From an uncultured Christensenella sp. (lineage in GTDB: Bacteria > Bacillota > Clostridia > Christensenellales > UBA1242): a stretch of 64,000 bases of DNA. The stretch lies in contig CAJUGX010000002.1 of NCBI GenBank assembly GCA_910586385.1, forward strand, positions 62,001 to 126,000, in the 5' to 3' direction. The position numbers and the translations under genes were made by a program. Shown in pieces: positions 39,801-44,380 of the stretch; within the stretch, counting starts at the first letter, position 1; each line of letters opens with the position of its first letter. Under the pieces are notes generated by a model. It made no database searches. It was not told where the DNA came from and saw nothing but the letters and a program-made list of their open reading frames with translations.

Positions 39801-41763
39801 AGACATTTGCAGAAGACTTGTCAGAGTTTTGAATTGTCAATGATTCGATTGGCACAAATGTTTCAATCTTAAACTCAGCAGATTTCTTTCCAGTGATATG
39901 CTCAAACCAGAAAGTTGAAACATCTGCAAAGTTGTAGTTATTGAGGCTTACAGAGAATGTCACCACAACAAAACTCTCTTCATCAGCCTCATCACTTTTT
40001 GAAAGCAATGTCATGTTTGAATATTCAAATCCGCTCATCCCGTCATTGCAAAGACTAAGTCCAGACTCTGTTGCAACTCCAGACACCTTCACAGTGAAAT
40101 CAAGTCTTCTGTTAGAGTAAACGCTTGATGAAAGATAAGTGATTTCTTCAAGAGCTTCCTCACCAGCACTCTCAACTGTCATATTCTTATCTTCGGCAAT
40201 CTTGAAGAATGTGATGTAAAGCGATGTGTTTACCGAAGCATTGCTTCTTGATTCAAACTTAAACTCAACACCTTCAAGTTCGTCATAGATATCACAACCT
40301 TTGACAAACACTTTTGACCCAGTTTCAATTGCACCTGAAGCAAATATACTTGAGCCTGGTGCACTCTGAGTGAATTGCAGAGGTGTGCCATCTTGCAAGA
40401 AAAACTCAGCAATATCACCAACAGGATTTGTTTGATTCAAAGAAAGATTTGAGATTGCACTTTGTCTTGTGTCAAGGGTAATTCTGAAATATCTGTCATC
40501 AATCGCAACATCGGTTGGTCCGACAATTGTGTTTACTTGATACCCAAAAGAGGTTTCATAACTTGAGAACACATCTTGGAAAGTGTTGTTGATGCTGTAA
40601 CCATTTTCATCAGAAAGCTCGATAATGGTTGCAGAATAAGCAATATCCAAAACCAACTTGGTTTCAAGCGTTGAAACTGAATAATTGTATCCAGCATAGT
40701 CAACATTCAGATAAATCTCAAATTGCCCAAAGATATTCTTTGCACTGTTGTCAATGGCATCGATGTAAATGTTGTAAGTCTTTGTGCCTTCAATGATGTT
40801 GTCTCTTTCAGAGTAGTCAAAGGTGAAATATTTCTCATACTGTTCACTTGACATCAACACTGATTTCCCATTTTCTTTTTTGTAAACAATTGGGCTGAGA
40901 CGAAGTTCATTGTTTGGGCTGACATCAAGCACAAGAGTTCCTTCAGCGCTTGAGAGATGTGAGTTGTTTCTCTTGAGAACAACAGTCGCCTCAGTTGTCT
41001 GAATCACACCATTGCGATAGAAAACATTATCTTCAACTGAATAGTTTTTGACTGTCGAATTGTCAAGGACTTCCAAAGGCAACTTTCTTGAAATGTTTTT
41101 GTTTCTGACATAACTTGCAACCACATCCAAACGTCTCAGGCTGCAATCTTCTGAGACTTTGAGTGTCGCACCATCCAGACTTGCATAAAGTTTGTCATCA
41201 ACAAAAAGTTCTTTTTCGCCATTCTCAAAAGTCCAATCAATGTCAACAATGTTTGCGTGGATTGGAAGCAAATCAAAATATTCTGTTGTAACAAGTTCTT
41301 TGTCCACTCCCTTCACAGCGAAGAGATTTGACTTTCCTTCTTCAGAATTTTCTTCTGCCACCTCCATGCTTTCAACGATTGTGTTGACCGTGATGTTTAT
41401 GTATTCATATTTGCTTGAGTCCTCAATGGACGAAACTTTAATTTGAGCGACACCGCTGTTCTTATCTTCTTTGGTCAAGACTTTGAAAGCGTATTTCCCG
41501 TTTGCTTTTTTGCTTGTCGTGTGAGTGCGTTCGATGTTGATGCAATCTTGTCCATATCTTACTTCAACATTCACACCAAACTTTGAGTTTTCGATGTCAA
41601 CTTCAATCTCTTTCGATTTGTTGTTTTCTGCATTCTCATCATTTGTGAAAAGCACTATCTCCTTGTCAGATACAGAAAGAGAAACTTTCTTGTCACAACC
41701 CGACAAAAGCACTCCTCCCAAAATCATAAAAACACTAAGAATTCCCAAAGCAAACTTCTTCAT
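21829..41763 (-). CDS. giant (6644-aa) GLUG-repeat surface lipoprotein B
   Basis: A single uninterrupted frame of 19,935 nt. ATG 41763 is chosen over 41790 because TGGAGG lies 6 nt before it and it starts a clean lipoprotein signal; lipobox LSGC with Cys 23. Residues about 25-1110: beta-sandwich/BIG-like domains. About 1117: lead-in 'AIRVYNQGDLEEI...NDITLSG', then GGLVG repeats to about 1330. Comparable lead-ins followed by 'LDGNGFTI' or 'LDGNGNTI' and GGxVG repeats recur near 2334, 2813 and 4764, with GG(I/V)VG motifs spread over about 2950-5060. Residues about 5100-6200: more beta-sandwich domains. About 6201: a last 'DYVLLAGDINMG' lead-in. About 6390-6515 is glycine-rich and collagen-like, then an aromatic Ser/Asn-rich end finishing with Cys. 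No LPxTG, SLH or enzyme motif. Expected: an extremely long lipid-anchored fibre or adhesin; role inferred from architecture. Confidence 0.93.
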   Translation of the reverse strand: MKKFALGILSVFMILGGVLLSGCDKKVSLSVSDKEIVLFTNDENAENNKSKEIEVDIENSKFGVNVEVRYGQDCINIERTHTTSKKANGKYAFKVLTKEDKNSGVAQIKVSSIEDSSKYEYINITVNTIVESMEVAEENSEEGKSNLFAVKGVDKELVTTEYFDLLPIHANIVDIDWTFENGEKELFVDDKLYASLDGATLKVSEDCSLRRLDVVASYVRNKNISRKLPLEVLDNSTVKNYSVEDNVFYRNGVIQTTEATVVLKRNNSHLSSAEGTLVLDVSPNNELRLSPIVYKKENGKSVLMSSEQYEKYFTFDYSERDNIIEGTKTYNIYIDAIDNSAKNIFGQFEIYLNVDYAGYNYSVSTLETKLVLDIAYSATIIELSDENGYSINNTFQDVFSSYETSFGYQVNTIVGPTDVAIDDRYFRITLDTRQSAISNLSLNQTNPVGDIAEFFLQDGTPLQFTQSAPGSSIFASGAIETGSKVFVKGCDIYDELEGVEFKFESRSNASVNTSLYITFFKIAEDKNMTVESAGEEALEEITYLSSSVYSNRRLDFTVKVSGVATESGLSLCNDGMSGFEYSNMTLLSKSDEADEESFVVVTFSVSLNNYNFADVSTFWFEHITGKKSAEFKIETFVPIESLTIQNSDKSSANVYADISEAQAYVVENGMIEVDASKQSFSLSKLMLEAGTSLPIYTAFQNATLAEGGISYRYMSYESLRMYLRILYGIEDGAELDRLANEAITNGDLSVVANTGAFMHFDEIDTGYFSISSDLLTVSNRPFKGFVAVLVEGYNENHETITLARFFALESFYSVRFLSSNVKTTLLYTADTLSLSDMSRSIVDVTISMRQDDNIPTYSGSLDYFNFTSALQDFVDVSGNKTMLKNDFYTISNVSFANNGKDLTFRITARSTNLQTSVKDILKIVYIDSNGFEKISEIQIEIRNVKRLESVQWVNRTADNEIYLNLTSTNASEKNFTISTSVEPSDANDIGLTSVYVASSGSSSDIKISTSSIGQIFNVNINTTKGGKGSLYLLPNDMIKNVDGFNHVLVYKYVENEDGSITEIPVNIPLSSLGSKYEEILAGSDEISNYFYNNEGEKIYYRNLILKIDITIADGNSEGTAIRVYNQGDLEEIDYAKYYRVMNDITLSGWKAYGQFSGMIYGNDENVTLKFTNGSENFVNTLNGTLKDLTFVGDVKVGSSDSPVANAGFVANSVGTEGRIENCAIDVYYSNVDNNYFGSVLTAYTISNAGMIAGLNDGTISNVHVYGGSINAPLSTYVGGLVGENNGEISGSGFEFYRFENSAGACNTITTGGSVGGLVGLSGGSSVVETSYVYAYALPQVKTTSEGSALDYSVENIIDAQGVVGVLAGGSLNGARFSEVFGFLGDVSDALVTSGSDQYVTIENSYITYYADEKVCSNIYKLVTYSYANGDQDFVNGTETNWTTLTDKDSEAENANLALLNLDENVWNLEKTDSEINFGYIYLRNVAQSTAVDLENVHVEDSQGEYDERLRVLNSGNKTVGGKEYETGILFMFNPINSVVDVQEKAMLDRLNTISVSTLFGISAEQARGLLLTSESRNISLSANSIKILNTSISNTSISEFEITVHSKMDFTQVKTFKFVILNVLPSLSTTIDGVILKDNQMILLQTGSSRTLVYDMLSSLYLNGTTPYALNKDNFTINFSYLDGDDASSFVGIKRSSNSLILSGLTKHESDDRTTIYTSLSHNTLSADANYSNYADAVGDKISRTFDARVYNGAKRLEVTNANNMIVRPSEYATFDVVLETDEESDGLVFSLKYDQIEVTAQVSENFTRFDVDSNLSLEVSSAIVSSKTTAGVLQNRYNVYVRVSDDTKHLVAEDYSDLTLSVNAASQSTNTTYVRNISMKVETQGIEDFSISTYAIERRQIRNSILYLSPSSQIVSALSPASDAIVSVSITPEYAKVTHFTLTYEVDGSSVGTVGLSKLAYNSLYGYYANSSSSAVITNGIRVTLTDEDKTGNGLFYFRLYISSSFASTSGLRLVTTFYDGDKVLMSGSQMLTVDYMQDAVVRVNDATTYLLAKGESATVTVRVGLDQDLADLYLQNNESKITLSEPTVQVSGNYKIYTAEISAGVDARLVGGKDSGIFYVCATVRRTLNNIQEEKVSRATLCLVDFSVDTNGISVVGSGNKRTYNGKQYDVFNAYLNDSSELHFDYPLLPEEYNYDKNDSEAVRAVAKLTERRNQFLNNNYYRDAEVDYSINCVRNAETGLYDAISLKQQLWTVDSQMRATAIYNANTGRITQNERFYINEETLLDGSTRIMISGRSAGTQLMMLRTIISYQGIELVADYYFLIVVEVWTDEESPTQITSGEQFVKFATESEEPADYILMNDIVLSDYSPIPDTTLLNSLDGNGFTIHLNSFKPGTENSLRLALFDTVSANTTLKNVRVNIYNGGQIFVNIKQYNTVEIAGFALKNEGVIYNCEVISYFDEEYQVSKNTGNSGLVVKYTNGANTTPIPLTVSMNIESRISGFVLENEASIINSRVGGESFKHVVVIGETSYLKSQALDVFYLEGQVEVSGFVNTNSGYVSASFVKNVQIDNIMEYDASITAGFVIKNSLSVQNSYVEGLGGAKEQVGENQEEKEIVYNNLTNISSLGVIAGFVYENDSLVKNSYSNIAIENSKTKGAMVAGFVYKNNAGAEVALCYSACEIAKKDITQMQFSGVDDFTNSLNFGTISLSYFFNDSRTDDTIQSKITTSAIAVFDVSQKNSFYGFSFNSEEGAYNGIWEMRENGKITLVSANQIAISNRYAATNGRITSVFYSRSIRDIDTLNNVDLSYGSAANPIILRNAADFAKATGKATEKEISSYKEYYTDTEVTGRYRIVNNIVMTDIAQDAEDEGSVKLTTTQKVFRGLLDGNGFTISKISLGSSESYENFGLFARLSGAVIMNLDLTVESVHDTLANNVGVLAGTAVDSRILAITLSPSDSASEGASTAVQGRNVVGGVVGMLFGESFLSDINVSNVDVASEWNSTEEWEIKGIGDNKVYIEGDGDYIKSLRELAEDLDNGISLTNNVVHLSYAGAIAGYIDSYSSRDEGYVTYSTSREVSDYDVVTVHVSDSINIYAEVAGGLFGYVGKSTLIYDATLTINQNQTLTTTGVSPSYIISKNLFAGGLVGENYGALFAVSAVYEENLQSTIETNENSYYKQSTGSERGQMSIFSLTPNDEGYSTRRNKPRFIGGLVGYMGGGYIYVGQSKLNVISHTGAVVGGVVGLSGVSSSRYNLNFTTERKSINTLYYEVYASGDVYSEGGVAAGIIGALEADDTSTGIVAMKNVMAMNYYSYTGFSLTGDVAAPDGTSASYVSDNHYMLVGGIYQHDALQPKDTRLFSDFYLINSINDIVLNLKDGAAPNTPMGSYTIGGYKEIAIGSVVAKLNEFGFYTPASTAKKPAGPGEDEKDMPTILEESILKAQHISSDDLSTPASAYARMKNYFTSNGWDEKYWTHKQNCLFPDIILLPKVSIKFWDVDNTAEILQEMEGSSSTIVVRGRVKHDDENCYDFQDIDLTGPIANATSDLQLTIENFSGRLVSYASYMNSQEGGKVTSGSDFGGAVGERVGIILKQSLFEKISGNASIEGLTFYMKPTAGKGFSLISNEADTALLRNINIVVNGSMTITADANSLHTDAGNYKTVGLIAGLATSTSFFNIEISLRGDGLANGNDNVSSLTFSDSVAGSGSEIYMGLLAGRIRQTSSHSQMSISGVSIGRANYSNAGAGATVGSAPIDINFRSSGSTTKQGSLYAGIYAGDISKASSGAAISVGVRQINNVNLNIESSNQNELNKVYIGGYAGSLTSADKVELVEGDSDDRNGTGISIYQNFSVNQLYAGLAFGQTRSSIQFSFERVPSAWLIGRVIQGKGVSTRYANIGSITGNSSSMIDLTGLRVKFDVANASMFEVEPNEKDSDGNKMTAQKKFAENVASIKNNQYSYEKLKPFVVSESSDNIDNSFGGIIGYSTGSLKMAGASSLTGNIVAKAQTGSIYVGGAIGRFSGANSISIGGIVSNEINMYADADDIAGSAYVGGFVGAYKNSNKTQDTGTSNNVEVKIGTDENTIGNLKYTGIVVASQMQNLYFGGAVGQILTTTGQNEVVINGFVFGGALKILVKADEKVAVGGVVGAYDQTKESTRIDSSIQKSVAYGDVFVIYSEYKDGQYQKDELLSAYAFGGIVGSAQKGVKIKECVSLLTNFNRGELKLNAATTVGAIVGENADAASSTFESGLVYYEGNRYSSVVTMTIQEQDGNLDCGYGAPVEGYTTRTGAESTSAASPVDLLTSEIRNLASDAADGHKLNPHQIKSFDGRQLDSDGLISGNFNNIKWVSITQHLQGVDALETSLASNLTNMVIVGNGRNIEVELSGDLSTNGDQTKGIYAGGIADNMGVAFDKDSTTNILNFNMISGMILDLNIVKNIVNSGQSAFGGVAGNVDGNSFIYGVGVKGELSVGGDTNIQLGGIVGRLRQGRIDQCYVDADIAYRGNQDGRVAGAANMVNLSSTIKATYTSGKIIAYVDAPIYTFASAEGKTGVMMISDCYSIAQVERNDIFASTTSTATDNKIFFAGDSENSDETSITVGRGQVVNGTAEVVKNKVGNKTQSPTTKTYVPSSNLALSYNNETMFSGKNLQVSNYTDGTLTDANKISENTWYFSRYTNYGYASHGFGYLKNSTTYTRDKIKDSTGKVTGYEYTPVPYSEIIIEEKRSALSSKDEDKYDEDGAWYFGIPSVGKFEQMLETVTNNTSGKKYKFIMRYGFALLKMQKNTTTGLDTSNHYTRNAMGYEGFVLDGNGNTIDLSGVTMYTGLFGILTGSVRDIRLINGKMTPTTLNAGLLASSVIGSIADITVVGDIATNSSNNVSVIGGVVGTLNGDATRVESLVNITNKQKNAIIGGVVGVLGTTAESGGDASSVEYASNAGILINSPGKDSPTPGVGPTVKTIKLSNSKVIEGSNNSVHAITGGIVGRLNRGTVSHSYNANSVLSNFDGSLSKNVVSGGIVGYAYGLDNNTTKIQNCYNVALVGSGNYSSGVISSTSVIGISYAGGIVGYALKLTMTGSINDGPVQALGKEEGKYAIEVAKDSGTETTSSAETEPEDLCYKITMKYNPNNFRMVNAYGLGYAESGSIGKTNSTTTNNVKNDGNIGEFVTTSYLTFKRQLMLDGDGKNYAGKFTSRVKTGSSSNGTSSVGLNISGLDSYGFPARVYGVDKIERTITSSHPYYSAIVNNINADNVNSSYKGVGGSAERGAGYYGGVVTISENNGSYTSSSPNETERHVNSAAIWTVGIKSASYSDLYKNADGKDTSYDQSLTASTEYYSSSVLSGYWGDTWMNFDGYDAILQHVNKYSHFVGTGASDNLLVTSVSGVNEKIREIDTKIEKDDVDSNVDFINVNGTNVGVAKTANHVTAILTPFSAELTNPIEFNLSGCDAVNDSLITKNSIEFICGTQPSYSEYDIEKVYTGTGDDRKLSSVKVTGLNGNAHPVLYFAKAISQNIAVRLNVRGDLKFKLKENNSYMQGNTLIIPISGLDESLQDEINLMSGKTSDEPGVTYEIGKATVDTLSNLTVTVVNDQIRVTGSGINSNTQKSVLDGNELKINYIKKFMVTQIYDVKFDITSNVMTADNLENKSEANFKYTFENFDTVSKTAFPALSSFSESAGVYTISENNFISSIGMSKSNVFAYNISDGTSGVAVYWNGSAFTFNGTNVTITSDGTNISVSGADAQNFINWASGQTASMYVGISDKSGYRNTPDEKNPANISTISDTIFGGVISLEGDTERKKFSGEKQIFHLTQTFTSFVAEYTGTSAEFENLSTVDDDWKVTPINVGGIEATKLRSVEVSFNYHFTAELTSAAANKSFQLEMVRDGQVAEIKYFSKYFDNTTSGPIGDIKLGDRLVYKTANVEFEREIKNFGEYSENGDGGVSTIKFTDTRNDADETTTYTLEKGSDNLFGFGKLKYVSTKKRYEKIGKLSSTIYTYEYKIWENGIIELEYSDGDMEYINYIYTPIEIVAGSMTYTEVDDSGNSETITQSWDGCTAGFHSVDKNYVFGTGDDKGLIIGAGKYAIGAEVSSDVFYSQKVDKADVVIDTIVVDYDSKNIIAVRGTSETLQINAKCDVPMQDDLLAKVQLSYGHSQTITISGATTQEIKYTKDGEPGSTTNDSITFSSGGTYEVEWNARFESGNRLYTTGSTSVDGEADYVLLAGDINMGASKDKLQKSIIGANYIVRFASDGNSLFGAIVPEDSGNLVIRDVVFAGGVTGVSETRSLFAKGINQNVTISNTTLYGSIRNLPYNTTTVGYADSKVYTDYYKTEDDSKIDIKNHVSITGLNAPQGYSVQTTLSTHDGFDTNGTAVLVAGDAVKSSNATESYNVLKDDSQTDWKTRSSGNRDGGAGSDGKDGGKIVATAVGANGLRLVGRSSIGGYGGDGSHGWFDGKAYGGGKAGAAGSNGDSKTLHISTLTQYRGNSGIGGFGRIVKVGDGSSVNSGFKLYTSGNGGTESDQGANGSDGSASYTSTFSRTDGRFICLFGAKGNTFCNSTSYGYVEHSGYGNSWNWDSSWLNNINGEFAKFNSSNFTSSGGVSSTGKGNSVYVKKIYVYEHIFAHKYWNWKNHTYKVQGGDRHAKISWTSGETVNSAGAFTHC

Positions 41764-41782
41764 TGTGTCCTCCAATTTTAAT

Positions 41783-41800
41783 ATCTGCAAAGAGGCAGAT
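41783..41800 (-). other. 5'-leader hairpin of the giant gene
   Basis: ATCTGC/GCAGAT stem with a 6-nt loop. With the predicted start at about 41807 it would sit within about 10 nt of the 5' end and directly before the RBS spacer, where it could protect the 20-kb mRNA. Confidence 0.45.
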
Positions 41801-41813
41801 TTTTATATAATAT

Positions 41814-41843
41814 ATTATAAATAAAATATAAGGACAAAGTCAA
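41814..41843 (-). promoter_or_regulatory. promoter of the giant lipoprotein gene
   Basis: -35 TTGACT (41843-41838), spacer 18, -10 TATAAT (41819-41814). Predicted leader of about 44 nt with GGAGG at its end. Confidence 0.7.
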
Positions 41844-42027
41844 AAATTTGTCGAAATTTCCCAAAAAATATTTTAACGCCAAATTTGACAAAATAATAAT
41901 TAAAAAATAATTTCTAAAAAATAAAAATTAAATTCCCAAAATTGCGGAATCGCCCTAAATACGGAATTTTTAATTATTTTCAAATTTAATAAAAATTATT
42001 TATTCAAAAAATAAAAATAAAATAAAA

Positions 42028-42059
42028 AAATACACAAAAACATCATTTTTTATGTATTT
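42028..42059 (-). terminator. terminator of spoIIID
   Basis: AAATACA.AAAAA/TTTTT.TGTATTT with one mismatch, 6-nt loop, then T7 on the minus strand. AT-rich, so of moderate strength. Confidence 0.55.
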
Positions 42060-42100
42060 TTATTTATTAAAAATCAATTTTTATTATTTTAATTTATTTT

Positions 42101-42352
42101 TTATTTTTCTCTTTCAAACTTCAATTTTGTGGATTGTCCACCTCGAATATGTTTTTCTGAAAAATTCTTTTGCATGATTTTTTGCACCTCTTCATACATC
42201 TCAAGATCAAGTTTTTTGAGCCTTGACGACATGTCATTGTGCACCGTGCTCTTACTCAAGTGATAAATTTCCGCCGTTTTCCGCACAGTATCTTCTGTCT
42301 CTGTTATATGCTCTGCAACCTGCAAAGTTCTCTCTTTGATGTAAGATTTCAT
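42101..42352 (-). CDS. spoIIID: sporulation transcriptional regulator SpoIIID
   Basis: 83 aa from ATG 42352 (ATGGAGGTG just upstream rules out the longer frame from 42385). 'YIKERTLQVAEHI' start, helix-turn-helix 'TVRKTAEIYHLSKSTVHNDMSSRL' and the C-terminal basic 'HIRGGQSTKLKFEREK' match SpoIIID closely over its whole length. SpoIIID is the mother-cell regulator that acts with SigE to switch genes on or off midway through sporulation and is near-universal in spore formers. It is followed by a terminator and preceded by that of acpP, so it is a single-gene unit. Confidence 0.97.
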   Translation of the reverse strand: MKSYIKERTLQVAEHITETEDTVRKTAEIYHLSKSTVHNDMSSRLKKLDLEMYEEVQKIMQKNFSEKHIRGGQSTKLKFEREK

Positions 42353-42423
42353 AACACCTCCATAAAGATACTTATGAAAGTGCATGTCAGATTATGTTTC
42401 TTTTTGTCGAAAAATCAAACAAA

Positions 42424-42452
42424 AAATAAGTGGAGCATTCGCCCCACTTACC
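42424..42452 (-). terminator. terminator of acpP
   Basis: TAAGTGG/CCACTTA stem with a G+C-rich 10-nt loop, then TTTTTTG on the minus strand. Confidence 0.85.
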
Positions 42453-42464
42453 TCAGAATACATC

Positions 42465-42695
42465 TTATTTTTTACATTCTTCGATCAATTCACAAATCCC
42501 ACCAACAGTCTTGACCTGATTGATTTTTTCATCAGGGATTGTGATTCCATATTCTTCTTCCAAAGTCATCAGCATTTCGATGATGTCCAAAGAGTCTGCC
42601 CCCAAGTCTTCCAAAATGTTTGAGTCCTTGGCGATAGTATCCTTTGAAACTCCAAGTTGGCTTGCAATAACTTCTGCAACTTTTTCAAAAACCAT
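42465..42695 (-). CDS. acpP: acyl carrier protein
   Basis: 76 aa from ATG 42695; ATGGAGGTC upstream decides this start (the frame is open to 42743). Acidic four-helix protein with 'LGADSLDIIEML' near residue 35, where Ser of DSL receives the 4'-phosphopantetheine arm, and 'ITIPDEKINQVKTVGGI' helix III. It carries growing acyl chains in fatty-acid and phospholipid synthesis. Here it lies alone between spoIIID and a SpoIIQ-like gene rather than in a fab cluster, so a housekeeping ACP in an unusual place or a specialised paralogue are both possible. Confidence 0.93.
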   Translation of the reverse strand: MVFEKVAEVIASQLGVSKDTIAKDSNILEDLGADSLDIIEMLMTLEEEYGITIPDEKINQVKTVGGICELIEECKK

Positions 42696-42763
42696 ATCGA
42701 CCTCCATGTCTAGATAATACCACACTTGAAGGCGACTTGGCAACTTATTTTGAAGATTTTTGG

Positions 42764-43330
42764 TTATTTATTTTGCAAGTCAATGAAATTGTTTGGGTCA
42801 ACTTCTTCGCCATTTTTCAAAAGAGTAAAGTGCAAATGACTTCCTGCTTTTGATTCGTTTGAAGCAGATGTTGAAGCATTGCCAATCTTTTGTCCTGCAT
42901 CAACTTTGTCTCCAACCTTCACGTCAACAGTTTCATCAAGAGAAGAATAGACGCTTACAAAACCATCGCTATGTGAAATCTCAACGATACACCCCTCAAG
43001 TGAATTTGATGTCACAGACAAAACTGTTCCATCAGCAACAGAAAGCACATTTCCGTTTTCTGATGTCATGTCAATTGAAAGGTGAATCTCCCAGCGATTC
43101 AAACTTTCGTTGAGTTGCAAGTGGTCATCTGCAAAGTCTTTTACAACCACTGCATTTTCCATTGGCGCAGAAAACTTGACTGCTTCTGTTGAAACTGGTG
43201 TATCATTTCCTTTCTTTGTTGCAGTAAGCCCAATGACCAACGCAATGGCTACACACATTACACAAGCAAATGCCAACACTCCATATCTTCTGAAAACTCT
43301 TAAAAACTTGGATTCTTTTTTGATTTCCAT
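42764..43330 (-). CDS. SpoIIQ-like M23 (LytM) membrane peptidase
   Basis: 188 aa. Short cytosolic basic start, one membrane segment (about 15-36), a Thr/Ser linker and a LytM domain. The metal ligands appear intact: HLSID near residue 83 (HxxxD), 'SHSDGFVSVYSSL' and HLHFTL near 168 (HxH). In clostridia an active SpoIIQ of this type in the forespore membrane pairs with SpoIIIAH to hold the engulfment channel; in Bacillus the site is degenerate. The call of SpoIIQ rests on the single-TM plus LytM layout and on neighbours ywmB-like and spoIIID, the order known from Bacillus; a general peptidoglycan hydrolase is the alternative. RBS GGAGG, 7 nt before ATG. Confidence 0.75.
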   Translation of the reverse strand: MEIKKESKFLRVFRRYGVLAFACVMCVAIALVIGLTATKKGNDTPVSTEAVKFSAPMENAVVVKDFADDHLQLNESLNRWEIHLSIDMTSENGNVLSVADGTVLSVTSNSLEGCIVEISHSDGFVSVYSSLDETVDVKVGDKVDAGQKIGNASTSASNESKAGSHLHFTLLKNGEEVDPNNFIDLQNK

Positions 43331-43394
43331 TTCTTACCTCCACAACTCAAATATTGCCATCAAACAGCGTTTTATACATGACTTTCAAAAAATT

Positions 43395-43850
43395 TTAGAA
43401 ACCTGTCACAATCATCGGAAACCCAACAATTACTTCGCCATCAAGTTTTGCAATCTGCACGTTAACCTTCTTCCCATCAAGTATGATTGCAGAAGAATAA
43501 CACGGACTATAACCATAGCAGACTTCTATCCCCTCAACCTCCTCAGAAAAAAGTTGTTGAAATTTTATCTTCCTAAGAATTGCATCAAGCTCAGTCTCTT
43601 CAGCATAAAACTGCACCGCATCAGCCGATTTGACAAGGGACACCCTTTCCTTTGCCTCATCAAATGTGCAGAAATTGAAAAACTTCTCACCACACTGCAC
43701 ACTTTCAAACTCACCCTCATATTTGCTGCTTGAAACAAAACACACCTTGTCAACTCCAGCAACTGCAAAGATTTGCTCACCCTTATCAACAAAACAAAGA
43801 CTTCCAGCCACAAGTGAGATGATAAAAAGAAAAATAATCAGTTTTTTCAT
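43395..43850 (-). CDS. YwmB-like exported protein
   Basis: 151 aa from ATG 43850 (the start of a clear signal or anchor sequence, 'MKKLIIFLFIISLVAG'); the longer frame from 43910 overlaps a terminator. The exported part has two similar alpha/beta halves, ending in 'EGIEVCYGYSPCYSSAIILDGKKVNVQIA' and 'GFPMIVTGF'; two Cys near 115-125. I judge it YwmB-like (exported TATA-binding-fold family, spoIID neighbourhood in Bacillus) from topology and position upstream of a SpoIIQ-like gene; sequence support is modest. The Shine-Dalgarno is poor. Function of YwmB is unknown. Confidence 0.5.
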   Translation of the reverse strand: MKKLIIFLFIISLVAGSLCFVDKGEQIFAVAGVDKVCFVSSSKYEGEFESVQCGEKFFNFCTFDEAKERVSLVKSADAVQFYAEETELDAILRKIKFQQLFSEEVEGIEVCYGYSPCYSSAIILDGKKVNVQIAKLDGEVIVGFPMIVTGF

Positions 43851-43885
43851 AAACCGATTATTCACACAAAAGTTTCTATATAAAC

Positions 43886-43912
43886 AAAAAAATGCGACCA
43901 AAAATCGCATTC
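43886..43912 (-). terminator. terminator of the proline-rich protein gene
   Basis: AATGCGA/TCGCATT stem, 7-nt loop, then T7 on the minus strand. Confidence 0.8.
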
Positions 43913-43918
43913 TTTCAG

Positions 43919-44302
43919 TTACTTAACCAAAAAGTATATACACAAGCCTATTCCGACCAAGCAAACAACAAAACCAATCCAATAGAGAGCGGTCGCAAGT
44001 GGAGCAGTTTTCTTCTCCCCTGCTTTCTTCTCTTTCTTTTCCTTCTTGGTCGATTCATTTGTCTGTTCAACTTGCTGTTCGCCCTGTGATTGCACCCTAT
44101 CAACCCCTTCAACCTTTGGCGCTGGTTGTTGTTGGAGGATTGATTGCTCTACACTTGAGATTTCACTCTGTGGCACATGTGACTGCACTGGTTGCACCGG
44201 CGCTTCCCCTACTTGAGGTTGCACTGTCGATTGACCTGCCATATCAGGTCTTGGCGGCATCTTTGGTGGTGGAGGTGGCATAAATGGTCTGTTTTCTTCC
44301 AT
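43919..44302 (-). CDS. proline/glutamine-rich tail-anchored membrane protein
   Basis: 127 aa. Starts with a polyproline run (FMPPPPPKMPPRP), then a low-complexity Pro/Gln/Val/Ser region to about residue 80, a Lys-rich stretch (KKEKKEKKAGEKK), and a single C-terminal membrane segment (about 103-125). No folded domain is recognised. The layout, disordered cytosolic arm held by a C-terminal anchor, resembles small membrane adaptors, but no function can be assigned. RBS AAAGGAG lies 8 nt before the ATG. It has its own terminator. Confidence 0.7.
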   Translation of the reverse strand: MEENRPFMPPPPPKMPPRPDMAGQSTVQPQVGEAPVQPVQSHVPQSEISSVEQSILQQQPAPKVEGVDRVQSQGEQQVEQTNESTKKEKKEKKAGEKKTAPLATALYWIGFVVCLVGIGLCIYFLVK

Positions 44303-44349
44303 AATAAAGACTCCTTTATATGTTTCTATTTTAAGCCTTTGCAGAAAAA

Positions 44350-44380
44350 AAGTCCAACATTTTAATCATTCTGTTGGACA
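44350..44380 (-). terminator. terminator of the 180-aa gene
   Basis: GTCCAACA/TGTTGGAC stem with a loop that contains the TAA stop of the gene, followed by T7 on the minus strand. Confidence 0.85.

Larger units (their letters stand above)
41764..42100. other. 337-bp AT-rich intergenic region between the giant gene and spoIIID
   Basis: Contains the giant-gene promoter and leader hairpin (41764-41843), a stretch of nearly pure A/T, a G+C island at about 41930-41974 in which AAATTCC and GGAATTT can pair over a long loop, and the spoIIID terminator (42028-42059). No ORF of note. Confidence 0.7.

Noticed and set aside
21829..41763. CRISPR-like or tandem DNA repeats within the giant gene.
   Set aside because: The GGxVG repeats are protein-level, irregularly spaced and not identical in DNA.
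42353..42420. A SigE-type promoter before spoIIID (CATAAGTA box).
   Set aside because: The match is only partial in the -10 and weak in the -35; not enough to call.
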